Origin: Lutjanus erythropterus
Lineage: Eukaryota; Chordata; Actinopteri; Lutjaniformes; Lutjanidae
Length of the DNA: 64,000 nucleotides
NCBI GenBank assembly: GCA_020091685.1
Contig: CM034607.1
Span: forward strand, 13,692,884-13,756,883
Reading direction: 5' to 3'
The position numbers were made by a program, and so were the translations under genes. Each line of letters opens with the position of its first letter. Within the stretch, counting starts at the first letter, position 1. This document shows positions 12,311 through 24,880 of the stretch, in pieces. The notes under the pieces were generated by a model. The model made no database searches, had not been told where the DNA came from, and saw only the letters and a program-made list of their open reading frames with translations.

Positions 12311-13439
12311 AGCTGCTCAGGTTGTCAGATCAGACTGTTGTTGTACTGAGCAGCTGAGACAATCTGCGCCAATCTAGGCGTTCCTGCAAAAGAGAAGCTT
12401 TCTCTCAATGAAACTCTGAATAAAGGTTAAAAAGAAGTGGGCCAGGGGTGAATGTGGGCGGCCCAATGCCCTGTACTACTGCCCTGCTTGCTTGGACCAC
12501 GCCAATCTCCGAAACTGACGTTTATTTTGATGTCAACTAAACGCCTATAAAATTTCATGACTGCATCTTACATGGCTGTGACACTATCACGTCGACAGCA
12601 TCTGTCCGCAAACACCTGCCAAAATACTCAAAACTGCTTCTGTGGTAGTTCTCACTACAGTAGGTGTGAAGACACACACACAGACTCAAAAGGTGAAAAC
12701 AAAACCAGGACGGCTGCCACAGCTGATAAAATCCTGATTCATGTACTCTCTCTAACACCCAAAAAGTTACACGATAAGTGAAGGTAAATATTTGAGGTAG
12801 AAATTATAATCAAGTATCTAAATTTTACTTAATAAGTGAACTTTAAAGGCACAAGCTAAATAATATTGTTGGCATCACAGAACTATAGCAGGGTGAGCCA
12901 AGGTTAGCCTAATAGATCGACTGGACAAACTAATGCAGAGCCCTAAATCAGGGAGGATCTCATTAAGTGCTAAAGGCATTTTATTAGAATTTCATTAACC
13001 CAAAATCTAAAGAAAAGTTTGTTTTATTAAGAATCCCTTCAATTTGCTCTTTACAGAACTGTGAGGCAGATACACAACGTGCTGGACATTTTACAGTTGA
13101 AAAATCAATGTATTAATTTATTTTTAATTACCTCAGACATATCTTTGCCTTTTACTATTTTTTGATACTTTAAAACCCCTAATCTCTAATTAGCAGCAAG
13201 ACTATTTGTCTTTAAGAATAAACACCACTCTACTCTTTCTTTGTAAAGAACAAAAGTCTATTCATTCTACTTTCAAATTCCAAGAACAGACACTTGTGGA
13301 TTCGAGTGTGTCCACCTCAAGGCAACTTTTCTTGGTTAATGCTAAACACCAACAAAATCGGCATACAGAACACATTTCCCAAACTGCAGCCAATAGCTTT
13401 AATTTGTAATGGTCAGTGGTCAAGGGATGGAATGAATTA
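12311..13439. other. anonymous non-coding DNA
   Basis: No recognisable gene or repeat. The overlapping frames on opposite strands at 12555-12781 and the frame at 13206-13409 look like chance. Confidence 0.45.
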
Positions 13440-13975
13440 GCTAATAAATAACCTAAACCTCTAAACCTTTTTCTTCTTTACCCATCTTCTCTTTCCTTCC
13501 CTCCCACGCAGTCATGGCTGCCGCGCTTTCCCTGCCAATAGCTCCATTTCAAGCCCTCTCACCTGCCTCCCTTTGGACAGCATCATTCACATTCACTCAC
13601 ACAAGATTAATATATTCACTTCTCCACCACGGTCCTGCCTTTCCTCATCATCCATCATTTATTTCCTTACCACCTCCCACCTGCTCTCCACCCCCTCATC
13701 TCTCCTCTTGACCCTTCCATCCACCGCTGCGTCACCATGCCGTCCAGTGAAGCAAAGCTTCCAGCAAAGCTTCCAGCAAAGCGGGCCTCATGATTTTGGG
13801 AGGGAGCCGGCCAAGAGCACTGGCCCGGGACCAGAGCAGCGATCCTGGGCGGCCCGTGCCGAGATTAGCCCTCCTCTGAGTGGCACTGGAGCTCCCCTGT
13901 TCCCTGGGCTCCAGCTGGAGGAGAGGAGATTAGAGCGGGAGGGAGGAGCAGATTGAGACACTAGAGATTCCAAAA
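13440..13975 (+). other. C/T-rich then GC-rich unique segment
   Basis: Positions 13460-13730 are pyrimidine-rich. Positions 13780-13960 are clearly more GC-rich than the surroundings (GGGAGGGAGCCGGCCAAGAG, GGCCCGGGACCAGAGC). A 12-mer AGCAAAGCTTCC occurs in tandem at about 13753-13776. A 127-codon plus-strand frame and a 61-codon minus-strand frame overlap here, but neither shows a known domain or splice context. It could be a regulatory or conserved non-coding segment, and coding function is unsupported. Confidence 0.3.
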
Positions 13976-14886
13976 GCCGTTTTTAGACCGCCTGTGAAAT
14001 TGGATAACAGATTACTCTCAAATGTCCTCCTAACACTTTATATTAAGTAGAACTAATAACATTAATCTAATAAATTGCCAAATACTTCAGTGGTGCTTTG
14101 AAGGGAGTGCAGGATGGATTCAAACCGGGTGTGTTCTCGTTGCCAGGCAGCATATACAGTTACTGTGTTGTGGTTTGCTGAAGTTGTGGATGGGTATTGT
14201 TGGTGTTTTTGTTGGAATTATTCTATTTAAATGAATGAATCACTGCTTTTAATATCAGCATTGGTCCAAATGACAATGTGTAATATAACAACACACTGAA
14301 AACCCTGGGGGATGCTCTGCTTTTTGCTCCTGTTGTTTATGGCAAAAAACTCATCATATGCTACCTGCTCAAACCAAATGCAAGACATGCAAAATGACCA
14401 ACAGTGCGATGCTTTGGAACATCTAGCAGCTAAAAAAAAGGTGGGGGGCCTGATTATTGGACTTCAATGTGTGAAGGTGGATAGAAACATATCTCCAAGC
14501 AAATGCTTATGCTTCTTTGTGAATTCAAAATTATGAACGCACTGTTGCTTTTTAGCACATTTGCCTTAATAACTTCATAACTTGATGTCAGATTTCAGCT
14601 GGTTTCACAAAACCCAAGTGGCCCAGAAATAATCTGGGATGCTTTTAAGGCATACATTAGAGGAATGATAATTTCCTTCTCAGCAAAGGAAAAGAACGAA
14701 TTAGGTTTACAAATCAAAGAAACAGACATTACAGATTTAGAAATGTCTCATAAAAAAGTCTTTCAAAGGGTTGGAAGGGAAATTATCTGAACTCCAACAA
14801 GATTATGATTTGTTACTTTTAAAGAGGACCAATAACTACAGAGTTAATTCAAAAACCCTAAGTGGCCAAACAAACCCAGGGCGCCA
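13976..14886. other. anonymous non-coding DNA
   Basis: No recognisable element. The 74-codon frame at 14312-14536 has no domain-like features. Confidence 0.45.
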
Positions 14887-14951
14887 ACTTTATTTTCATT
14901 ATTGATTAATCTGCCAATTGTTTTCTCAGTTAAAAGTTAAAAATAGTGTCT
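14887..14951 (+). mobile_element. short hAT MITE fragment
   Basis: The string TTATTTTCATTATTGATTAA followed by TCTGCCAATTGTTTTCTC matches the 5' part of the same MITE family as 2569-2892 and 36330-36688. Only about 65 bp remain. Confidence 0.6.
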
Positions 14952-17395
14952 CCCACACATAAGCACATGTGGACAGTAGTAGAGTAATTTGCAATTATTT
15001 TGTATGTCATCTGTGACCTTAATGTTGATTTCAGACCATAGACTCTGAAGGAACAATAAAATCATTGTAAAATCACTAATATCATTATTTCAGAATAATG
15101 ACCTGCTCACTGTATATTATCCTTCACATATTCAGTAAAAATATGAGCTCTGGATTAATAATATTTAGTTGTAAACCGCAAAACTGATCTTAAGCCAATT
15201 CTCAGTTGAACTGGTATCACTGTCACATGAAACTAAAAGGAGCACTCCACCCTCAACATGATTTGTACACGAGTTTACTCACCCTGTGTTGTCTTATTTC
15301 GTCTCCACATGAGCAAGGCTTTTATTGTGAAACATTTGCAGGAAGGTGCTGTGGAAAACTCACTGACTTGCGACACCTAGTGCTGAAATTCCATATTACC
15401 ATCAAATTGATCTATAATACTGCTATACCAGCTGCTATAACAGAACAAAAAAAACCTAATCGGTCATTTTAAATCGTTATCGGTGGCAAAAAAAGTGATT
15501 GAAAACTATTTTAAGAGAGATGCACAGCACTAGAGATAATAGAGCCAACATTAGCATTTAGTGTGAAATGGCAATAAATAAATGCATAAGCTTCAATGAT
15601 TACATGCGTCAGTTAAGTTGATGTGAAATTTCAATTGCAGTCAACGGTGAGATGAAATGCAGAGACTAAACTAGATTCAAATTTGTTCTCAATTCCTGGG
15701 GTGGGTCAGCGAATCTCCCGGCACAAGTGGAGAGAGTGCTGGGGGAGAGGCAGCAGAAGGTCCAGTGTGATAGAGGCAGGTGCAGGTGAGCAAGCAGCAC
15801 ACAGAGAGAGAAACACAGTACGTCACAGCAACAAGAACTCTCCCATTTAAATGCTGTACTCACACCAATGCGTCATCTTCAGGTTTTAAGATTTTTCAGG
15901 AATGTTTTGCCAAATGTGAAAGCAACAGAAGCCTCCAGTAATGAATGATGATGTGGTGTGCCCAGTCACCGCAGAGCCTCATCAATATAGGATAAAGAAC
16001 CAAACCTCACTTCAGGTATATATTTTTTTAATGCATAGCTCATTGCTGCAACCTATTAACCATGTTTGGCCCATGTAATGAATAATTTATTTGCCCTTGG
16101 TCGAGGCTACTCAGTGCTGCAGGCTTTTGATCCTGAATGTTATTATCAAGCATGAGGCCAGCATGTTGGGGATTCAAACGCCTCTACTGGCTAACAAAGA
16201 ATGACATTGCTCACCAAACCAACTACTCTGACCTGTTTGTCTAAATTAGCTTTTGAGTTGTGATTACTTTGACAAGCTGAAGGTAAACCATTACAAATTG
16301 ATGCTTGTGGAACTTTAACCACAGGCCTAGAAAAATGTTAATTCACTTTCTTTTCTCAGTTGGATCAAAGAAATAATTACTAATCACACATAATAGAGGA
16401 AGAAATGCTTGAGATCACTGCACAGATAATGTAGTTGCCTATTGTAGAAGAGATAAGGTCATCTCGAGCAATCAGATGCATCTGTAAGCCCCCAGCTGGA
16501 TTTACATGTTAGGTGGAGTAAATCCGAAAGAATGCTGTGCAATTAAATAAAACTTTAGGCCTTGTTAATATGTGTGAAAACCTATTATTTTTATTTTCAA
16601 CACTGCAACCTTGCAGATTTCTGTTGAGAAGTTTATTTGTATAAACTACAATCACAGCTATAGCCTCAAAGGCCTTTATTGGCCCACATTTAACAAGGGA
16701 AGCAAAATGACAACCCCCAAAGAGTAAATTTACATCTTAAACCATCCTATGTGAACAGAGTGGTAAAGCAGCTCACTGACAGTTTTCCAACGCAGGTTTC
16801 TGCACTGTGTGTTGCTCACGGATCAGCACTTGCATGCAAAGATGCTTCAAATGCTGTCAGAGATAATGGCTACCTTCAGGGACCATCTCCAGGAAGTGCA
16901 CCTGTTCTTTAAAAACAGCACACCAAGACCAGCCACGCTGAGATCTCAGTCTCAGCTACTCGAAAGTTAAGGTGCCTTTTCCAGCAATTGCAATTTATTG
17001 TGCAGCCCAACATTTTACCAAGTTTCATAAAACAACTGTGGTGCTGTTATTTATTTTATAATTTCCAGTGTTTCTACTTGTTGGTAGGAAGTGAAAGATA
17101 GAGGGTAGTTATCTTAGCATCTGGCCATAAAAAAATCTCCAGAGGAGCCTTCCAGCCACAGAAGGGTCAATACTGTCATTGGTTCCAGTGAAACTTGCTA
17201 CTGTAGTTAATTCAGATCCAAGTGTCTGTTTAAATCTTTTCAGGTCAAAACTGACTTGAGAAACAGAATAAAACGGGAGAACCTGGGTTTTTTTTGAAAA
17301 ACCGAGAACGATTAAATGCTCTGAGTTGGAGTACGTGAAATTAATAGAATAAGAGCCAGACAGGTATGTCAGTCAGCTGACATTATCGACAGAAA
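14952..17395. other. mostly anonymous DNA
   Basis: Positions 15228-15400 start AAAGGAGCACTCCACCCTCA and carry ACACGAGTTTACTCACCCTG, wording that resembles the edges of TTAA-flanked fish elements (compare 54729-55349), but no matching right end was found. 16800-17060 is single-copy-looking DNA. I recognise no gene. Confidence 0.4.
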
Positions 17396-17640
17396 TAGGC
17401 CTAGCGCAGCTATATCAGTATTGGTGTATACAGTATGTTGGCTGATATTCCTTTACAGAATAGAGCTGACTGTTTTTATTCTCCTCTTTTACCTTTTACA
17501 GGCTGCATTTTATGTGTATTTGATCCTTTTTCTTGATTCAAGTTGTTCAACTAACTCAACATTTAGTCTAATATCAAAATAGTTGCTGATAAATTTTCTG
17601 TTGATCAAATAATAACTCAAATATTTAACACAGCTCTAAA
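17396..17640 (+). mobile_element. two adjoining hAT-type fragments
   Basis: 17407-17450 carries ATATCAGTATTGGTGTATAC and GTTGGCTGATATTCC, like the fragment at 9098. 17535-17638 carries CAAAATAGTTGCTGATAAAT and TTTTCTGTTGATCAAATAAT, then an end near AACACAGCTCTA. This is the 3' part of the common GGGCTGCAACTAATG MITE family. Confidence 0.5.
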
Positions 17641-18669
17641 ATTCACTTTGTAATGAGAGAAAGTACCAAAAATAATGATTCAATGTCATGGCAGCGAGAA
17701 GCTGGTAAAAACCCTCCTACTTGACTGTCTAAGGCTGACAGCCTACCCTCCTTTTTTCTTTGTGCTGAATTAAAACTAAAAAATTAAAAACAACATAAGA
17801 AATAAAATCAAAAGAGCAGAAGCATGTGTGATAATTACCATAAAACACGCCTCTGTACGGATTTTGGGAATCTAGTGTCACCTGAACATTTAATCTCCAC
17901 AAAGTACAGTAATTATAGTCTGCAGCCAAAAACACCTACTGCACTCAAATATATCAAGCTCAAATAGACGGTTTTGTAACTACTGATAGGTGACATAAAA
18001 AAAACTAGAAGCTGCTAACATGAGATACCAGGCTTTTCTGGCCTTCGATTTATTTTTTATTTCATGTTCTTTAATTCTGTCACAGTTCCACAGTGAGACA
18101 GAAGTTGCATCAGTCCGAGAAAAGTACGACTGACACACATCAACTCAAGGAAACCACTCAGGCCGTCAATCTCCTGTCAGCCCCCAAAAACACATGCTCG
18201 CACCACACATCTCGCCTCCCACAGGAGCAGCATCACCTCATCTGTGCTCCTCTTCCCTTCCACAAAAACTAATAGGAGGTGTCAGAAGAAACGCCTCCTC
18301 ATTTTCTGTGGGTAATAATCGCATACCAGAGTGATCATGTCATGCCACAAAATTGGATTCTGCAGGGTGTATGTGTGCGTGATGCATCCCTGGCTCTGTT
18401 TACAGAAGAAGTCACTGATTCCAGGAGGTCCACAGGCCAAATCGATACGGATTCTTTGGTAGGGTGAATCGATAGGCAGAAGCAAAGGTTAACCTGCCTC
18501 AGACTGTGTGATGGCTCTCTGCAAGTCTCCAGCAACCCTTAACCTTTAGCATGGCATCATTCACCGCGGCTCACAGTGGTGTGCCCCTGTTTAACCAATT
18601 GCAACAGCCTCTCTCTTGAGAGGTGACTAACCCTGCTAGCTTTTACTATCTGCAACATAATAATTGTAG
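17641..18669. other. anonymous non-coding DNA
   Basis: No gene or repeat recognised. The overlapping short frames at 18279-18535 on both strands look like chance. Confidence 0.45.
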
Positions 18670-18671
18670 TA

Positions 18672-19694
18672 TATCCACAATTCCAAAAAAGTTGGGACAT
18701 TGTGTAAAGCTCAAATAGAAACAGAATCCAATGATTTGCACACCCTTTCTGACCTATATTCAATTGAAAACAGTGAAAAGACAAGATATTAAATGTTCAA
18801 ACTGATGAAATTCATTCGTCTTTTGTAAACCACCTGCAACATACTTGGGACAGGGGAATGTTTACACACTACATAATCCTTTCTTTTAAAAACAGACAGT
18901 AAGTGTTTGGGAATGCATTAACACATCCCCATATCATCACAGATGCTGATTTTCGAAGTCGGTGCCTGTAACAAACTAGATTGGTCCTTCTCGTCTTTAG
19001 CCTGTGGGTCACGACATCCAAAACAAACTGAAATGTGGCCACAGCTCACTTTTCCACTTTGCATCTGTCCATCTCAGATGAGCTCGGGCCCAGAGAAGTC
19101 GGCAGCGTTTCTAGATGTTGTTGATTTATGGCTTTCTTTACTTTGTGGTCTCAACTTGCATTTGAAGCTGCAGCTGTGTTTACCGACAGCGTTTTTTCCA
19201 AAGTGATCTCGAGCCCATGCGGTATCCTTTATACAAGCATGTGGGTTTTTAAGAAGTTTTTAATGCAGTGCCACCTGAGGGGTCAAAGGTCACAGGCATT
19301 CAACGTCGGCTTTCAGCCTTCAGCCTTATGCGCAGAGATTTCTCTGAATTCTCTGAATATTTTAATGATATTATGGATTGAAGATGGTGAAATCCCTAAA
19401 TGTCTTGCAGATTTGAGTTGAGAAACCTCCTTAAACTGTTGGATTATTTGCCCACAGCATTTATCATTTCACCTGTTACCTGTTCCAGACAGGTGCTTTT
19501 TGAGCATTCCACAACTTTCTCAGTCTTCTGTTGCCCCTGCCCCAATATTTACAATAAACAATGAAGATTATCAGTTTTAACATCAAGTATCTCATCTTTG
19601 TACTGTGTTCAACTGAAAAATATTTCATATGTCTTTATTTCATTCTGGTTTTATTTAGGTTTTACACATCACAACTTTTCTGGAATAGGGGTTC
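18672..19694 (-). mobile_element. decayed but full-ended Tc1/mariner element with long inverted repeats
   Basis: Both ends are present and flanked by TA (18670-18671 and 19695-19696). The left end includes ACAATTCCAAAAAAGTTGGG and the right end CACAACTTTTCTGGAATAGG. The terminal repeats can be followed inward for about 200 bp, to the shared GGGACAGGGG / GGGGCAGGGGC region. The interior is a minus-strand transposase relic. This is a very common fish family. Its 1023-bp length is shorter than the roughly 1.5 kb I would expect of a full copy, in keeping with internal deletions. Confidence 0.85.
18930..19440 (-). pseudogene. Tc1-like transposase relic, minus strand
   Basis: On the minus strand, the region around 19255-19320 reads PTLNACDL, a stop, PLRWHCIK. 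This matches the second helix-turn-helix of this transposase group (a P-T-L-N-x-R-D-x-R...LRRHCIK pattern). Further along, 19015-19110 corresponds to the segment with an 'E-L-x-W-x-D-A-K-W-K'-like stretch near the catalytic acid. Stops and frameshifts break the frame throughout. The protein would have moved the element by DDE-type cut and paste at TA. Confidence 0.7.
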
Positions 19695-19696
19695 TA

Positions 19697-20434
19697 TCAC
19701 CAACCCTCTGACACACACTTCCCATTTCTAAATTTGGCACTGTTTCTCACAAATGTTTTATCATTATTGCATTGCCAGGGCTGTTGATTGCTAGTAATAT
19801 TGGCGATGTAGGAATTAAATTGCTGCAGTAGCTCACCCGTGGTAAGAGCATCAGATAAATGGCTAGAAAGTGAAATCTAAAAGTCTGAATATACTTGATG
19901 GATCTCATAATGTGGGAGATTATTTTATGCCATCCATCACCGGCTGTGCTGATGACAAGAAATTTTACTTTTATTACAGCCACGAAAGGAGAGGAAGAGA
20001 CAGATGAGAGAGATGATGACCGAACAAACCAGCCTTACTGAATATCGCTGTGACGCTCCTGCTCTTAAGTTAACTCAAGTGCCGCACTTCTAATAACTCT
20101 GTAAGATCCTTGATGCTTTGGGGGTATTTATAGAGAAACTGCCGAAGAGACTTGTGTAGTGTTTCTACCGAGCAATCTGATTGGTCAGAGACAGATTCCA
20201 ACTGTGAGAATGCTTCCTACACAGTCAGCTTGTATTATTTGGCAGTACTGGAATTACTGACATCTTTATTTCTATAGTCTTTATAAATTTGTATGTGTTT
20301 TGTATGGGTTATTTATAATACTCAGTAGTATGTTCTTTGTTGTCACAATGATAAGCAATGCTGATTTTTTTAATAATTAAGAACAAAACCTGATGAATGT
20401 AGAAAGGTTTAACCTAGATCACTGGACATCAGGG
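19697..20434. other. anonymous non-coding DNA
   Basis: No recognisable feature. A minus-strand 78-codon frame at 19747-19983 lacks any domain signature. Confidence 0.45.
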
Positions 20435-20510
20435 GCGGGGCTGTAGTCAACCAAAGAAAATACTGGCCGACTGAAATCCTACCTACTCTTCAACAAGTCC
20501 ACTGGGAGTT
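20435..20510 (+). mobile_element. hAT end fragment
   Basis: CTGTAGTCAACCAAAGAAAA, TACTGGCCGACTGAAATCCT and CTACTCTTCAAC follow the end pattern of the TAGTCGACTA hAT group also seen at 10385-11100. The other end could not be found nearby. Confidence 0.4.
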
Positions 20511-23500
20511 ATATATTTTCCTGCTACATGTATTTTGTTCTTTGTGGTTCCAAAGTACAGGAACACTAATGAGTCAGCTTCTTCCTTTGATTATGGCTGT
20601 TTATTCTATTCAAAGATTTTCCATTCACAGATACATTACAGGCTGATCAAAAAAAACAGCCTAAAGGGAAAATATCTGATTGAGCATAGGTGTTAAAAGG
20701 GAATGGGGGTGTCAGACACACACGGGGTCTAACACTCCAACATCTGGCTCACTTTCACAATCATTAACATCATAACTTATCAATGAACACACGTTCCTTA
20801 ATGATAATTCATATTAATGTTAATAAATAAACCCAAAACAGTTAATTAGCTTTTGACTAAGCTATGAAATATTCAGCTCCAACAGTGGTAATTTTACTAG
20901 CAGAAAAATTTATGGACCCAGGTATCTTCATAACCACGGTCAGCAGGGCAGTGACCCCCTTTACCACAGAGCTTGTGATTACGTGGGCAGGCCATGTTTA
21001 ACTTTTCAATACATGTGACAATCTGAGCGGGTCAACAAAACATCAGACTTTAACACGGGAGAACGCTGTTTGTTTCCCGTTTCCAACCGACAGTGAATGT
21101 AGCAGGTTTTTTTTGGACCAATAAACATTCCCTTACCATAACCAAGTGTAAATTATAGTAACCATGATGATGAAGATCTTCTAACCTTAGCGATGTAGTC
21201 ATATCAAACCAGTCAATGATGTTTCCCTAACGTAAACCTAACCGTATCATTTTTGTGCCTCATTTTTGTCCAGTCTGAGAGTTCAGGAGAGCTTTGATGT
21301 TTGGTTTCAAAGGAGCTGGAGCTCATCGCCGTTATGGTCTGACCTCATGTACTTAAAACCTGATGCTGGATGAACAAACAAAATGACCGATCTATTATAT
21401 TTGAGATTTTTTTATTCATCTAGTATAGATTTGAGTCAAGCTGGGATTTACATTGACCTGACTTGCTCAAACAATGAAGTTTAGCCTAAACTTAGTCAGA
21501 AGTGCAGAAGTGGTGTATGTCACTACCTCGGGGGTTTTCCTGCCTTTATAATTCAAAGGCAGGCCACCTTTGTACTTTTGACAACCTTTGTTGAAAATTC
21601 AAAGGACTGGTGCAGCAGATTAAAATTGAATCTCAGTTTACTAAGAACTAAACTGAGGTTTGAAGAGAGGATTAAACCGAATCTTTCTCAATTATAAGCT
21701 AGTTTAAAAGTTTGGTACCACATAAATTAAATTTAAACCATGATTTAATTGAGGTTAAAAATTAATTCTTGTTGGTGCAACACAGACAGGACTGGATATC
21801 GAACCTCAGTAGCCACTTCTGGCAAATCATCAAACATGAACGCAAATCAATAGGAATATTTTCCCTGATTAACAGGTCAAAAACTGTTCAAACAACTGTT
21901 CTTGTATCCAATTCTGAGTACTTTATCCATTCATTAAATCCATTAAAAAGTGTGCAGCAGAGATCCCACAGTAATAAACTGTGCCAGACGTCTCCTTTTC
22001 ATCCTGTCTCTACCTGATCAGACGCAACAAGCGCTGTGTAAACTTCAGTCAGTTCACAAGTAATTACCTTTAGAATGACAAAAAACTAATTTCACTACAT
22101 GTTCATTTTATTTTAATATTTTGCAAAAAATATTTGAATATTATTGCAGATTTTTCAGTAGCTTCTATGTCATGTGACCCAGTGACTCCAAATCAATACT
22201 GAATTGTATTACTTCACTGAACAAATAGGACTCAACCCTTTTTAAACTGATAAAAGTGCTTCCTCTTTTTTATATTAATGTATTTACAGAAAATTAATTA
22301 CTTTATTTTCACTTCACACATCAGGCTCTGTGCCCTTTTGTCCTTTGTCTCTCCTGTTTGTTTGCAAAAATTAAATTGTGATTGTTTTTCCACTTGTGTG
22401 CAGGGCACTGTGTACAACTGTGCATGCCATACATGTTCTCCAGCTTTTTCCACCTCTGTGTTCTACAGGAGTCTATGCAATTTTTTTTGTGAGACATTCC
22501 TACTCAGAGCTGGAACTAAATAAGGATGCTGACACTGATACCAGAAATGCTGTCAGTGCCACTGCACAATAGCTGGGGGAACATGCTGAGCATAAGTGGA
22601 GGTAAAACACACTAGAGTCTGTACTTCAGGAATGCATCTATTTCGGTATGTCTTTCTGTAAATCTGTGGATCTAACACAAAGACGTGCCTACCAGCAACA
22701 GCACTTTCCATTTTCTTCCAGTGTGAATGTCATAAGGTTTGCAGAAAATACACACAGGGGAACAGTAAACTCCCAAAGTCAAAGCAGTTAATCCCGTCAG
22801 ATGTTTGTGCTCCGTCTCCTCCATCAAAAAGGCTCCCAGTGACTTTAAACAAATTCAAAAGCGACTTTTACACATAGGAAATTTAAAAAAAAAAAAAAAA
22901 ATCGACACACTCACACTGCTTTTAGTGGTTTATCAGAGATGAATAATAATGTATTTGTTCTTTTGAATATGTTTGATCATCACCCTGCACCTTCTTTGGA
23001 TATGCAAACATAAATCTTTCAAAGTGACTATAGACGTAGCGTTTCCTTTAATTTGCTCGGATTCAACCCAGGTGTATTTGATGAAACTCAAGGACCTGCT
23101 GTATGTGTTCAATTAAATTCACTTCTGAGTTTGCCAAAGACCACAAAAATATAACAGAGGCAAGAACAGGAACTGTGATTTCTTAATCAAAGGCTGCTAG
23201 AAAAGAACATTTGCGTGAATATTTCTCTACTGATCCACGCAGAGAAAAAAGAAACAAAGAAACGGATTGTTCCATTGTTGTTTGTACTGCACTACATGTA
23301 GTAGTACGTGCTGGCTGTCAAGGTCAGAAAAATAAAAAAAAATAAAAATTTAAGGAGGCATGCTGAGCATGCATGATTCTTAGCTCACCGCTTAGGTTTT
23401 ACTGATGCAATCGATGGTTCTGAGAAGGTTGCAGATGCAGAGGTTTACATGGAAAACAGCTGTGTAAAAGAATTATGACGCACTGCACAAAATCTTCCCT

Positions 23501-24183
23501 CGACTTTTAAAGAGTCGATTTAATTATTATATATTAATTTAAAAGGGAATATGAGGGTCTGCTTGTGTGGGAGAGAACGAGAAAGACAAAGAAAAAGAGG
23601 TTAAGAATATGTGTGGAAAAGCAAAAGCAGCTCCAGCCAAGCAATCACAGAAAATGACACATGACATTTCGAACTCAATTTGTTCCATATAGCAATCCTC
23701 GCTGTAAATTACCAAACCAATCACCCGTGACCATTTCTTTCTCCTCTTTTTCCTCTTCGGAGGCAACACATGCGAGCGGACAGGACGGACCCTCTCAGTA
23801 TGACCTATCTGTAAAATCGGTTACATATTTCAAGGGCAAATGCCCAGTGTGACCTTGGGAGGCACTCCATGCGTGAGAGGTGAAATCAAATCAATGGGTT
23901 GCAGACTAATGGAGCCAGTAAGAAGATTCCAGAGAAGTGGCGTTAATACAGCTGGCCTTTCGTTTGACACCTTTTATCTCCAGTGGTGCTACTCCAAGTT
24001 TATCTCTGGTAACATCTACTCTTTTTTAACCAAGCTTCCTATAGATTAAATCAAACTCTTCACTTAAAATGAAATTACCTGAGCCCATGGGCATGTGCTT
24101 TTACCTGCTTAACGAATGATGGGATTTTAATGCTGAGATCAGATTATGCAAAATCAGTCCAGTAATTGCCTGACCTGACTGAT
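20511..24183. other. long stretch of single-copy-looking non-coding DNA
   Basis: No gene, RNA or clear repeat was recognised. Minor features are a poly-A run at about 22887-22902, an A-rich run at 23330-23348 and AT-rich DNA at 21990-22300. The segment 23840-24110 is more balanced in composition and might be conserved non-coding DNA, but that rests on impression alone. Confidence 0.45.
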
Positions 24184-24202
24184 GGGGGGGGGGGGGGGGG
24201 GG
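24184..24202. repeat. uninterrupted 19-base G run
   Basis: Nineteen consecutive G residues preceded by GAT. Runs this long are rare, and the strand could form a G-quadruplex by slippage among G-tracts. Length is prone to sequencing error. Confidence 0.9.
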
Positions 24203-24539
24203 CAGATCAAAAATAAGCACCAGGCATGCTAATTGCTTGATTTATCCTGCCTGTCATGGTGGAAGACTACCCACACAGCTTCTGAAATGCCTCATGTCGG
24301 CCCAAAAAAGAAGACTAGCACGTCCATATTTTTTTTTTTACTTTCGTTTGCCCAGCCTGCCATATAAAACGTTCCATAATTTTAGTCCATAACGGAACAG
24401 AGAGCTCCTCTGTGTTATATACAGTACATCCACTCACCCGCTTTTCAGCTGGGACGGAAAAAGTCAGACCACCAAGTGACAATACATTGTTCCAGGTTCA
24501 CTTTCATTGATAAAATGGGGATTACTTACATATTTGCAT
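24203..24539. other. anonymous non-coding DNA
   Basis: No gene or repeat recognised apart from a T run near 24330. Confidence 0.4.
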
Positions 24540-24880
24540 TGTGAATGCTATCAGATGAACAGTGACGCTGGACCCTGGCATCTTAATGCTAACCTATGCA
24601 AGCTATAATTGGATTGGTCTTAGTCCAACGTGTCGTCTGCAAGGGCGCAGATCTCATTATAATTTAGCAGGGTGAAAGTCAGCCCTGGAGTTATCCGCAT
24701 AGACCCAGAAATCTGGCAGAGCAATCTATTGATTGCTGTTTGCGCTCATAACGCAACCTTTTGCTATGAGCTACGAGACATAGTAGTAGCAGATAATTTC
24801 CAGCATAACTTTTATACTGTTTACAAGGATCATCATTTGAAGGTCAGCTTGATTTATGTGAATTAATATTAAAATATCTT
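24540..24880 (+). other. candidate conserved non-coding segment
   Basis: The stretch is of balanced composition and free of repeat words. It contains several homeodomain-type TAAT/ATTA cores, among them TATAATTGGATTGG, CATTATAATTTAGC and GTGAATTAATATTA. A 64-codon frame starts at 24672, but it has no splice context or domain. A role as an enhancer-like element is inference only. Confidence 0.25.

Noticed and set aside
13573-13956. 127-codon frame in a GC-rich segment
   Set aside because: The first half is a pyrimidine-tract translation and the second half is opposed by a minus-strand frame. No homology was recognised.
16150-16190. B-box-like GGGGATTCAAACGCC
   Set aside because: No matching A box or acceptor stem, so neither a tRNA nor a clear SINE head.
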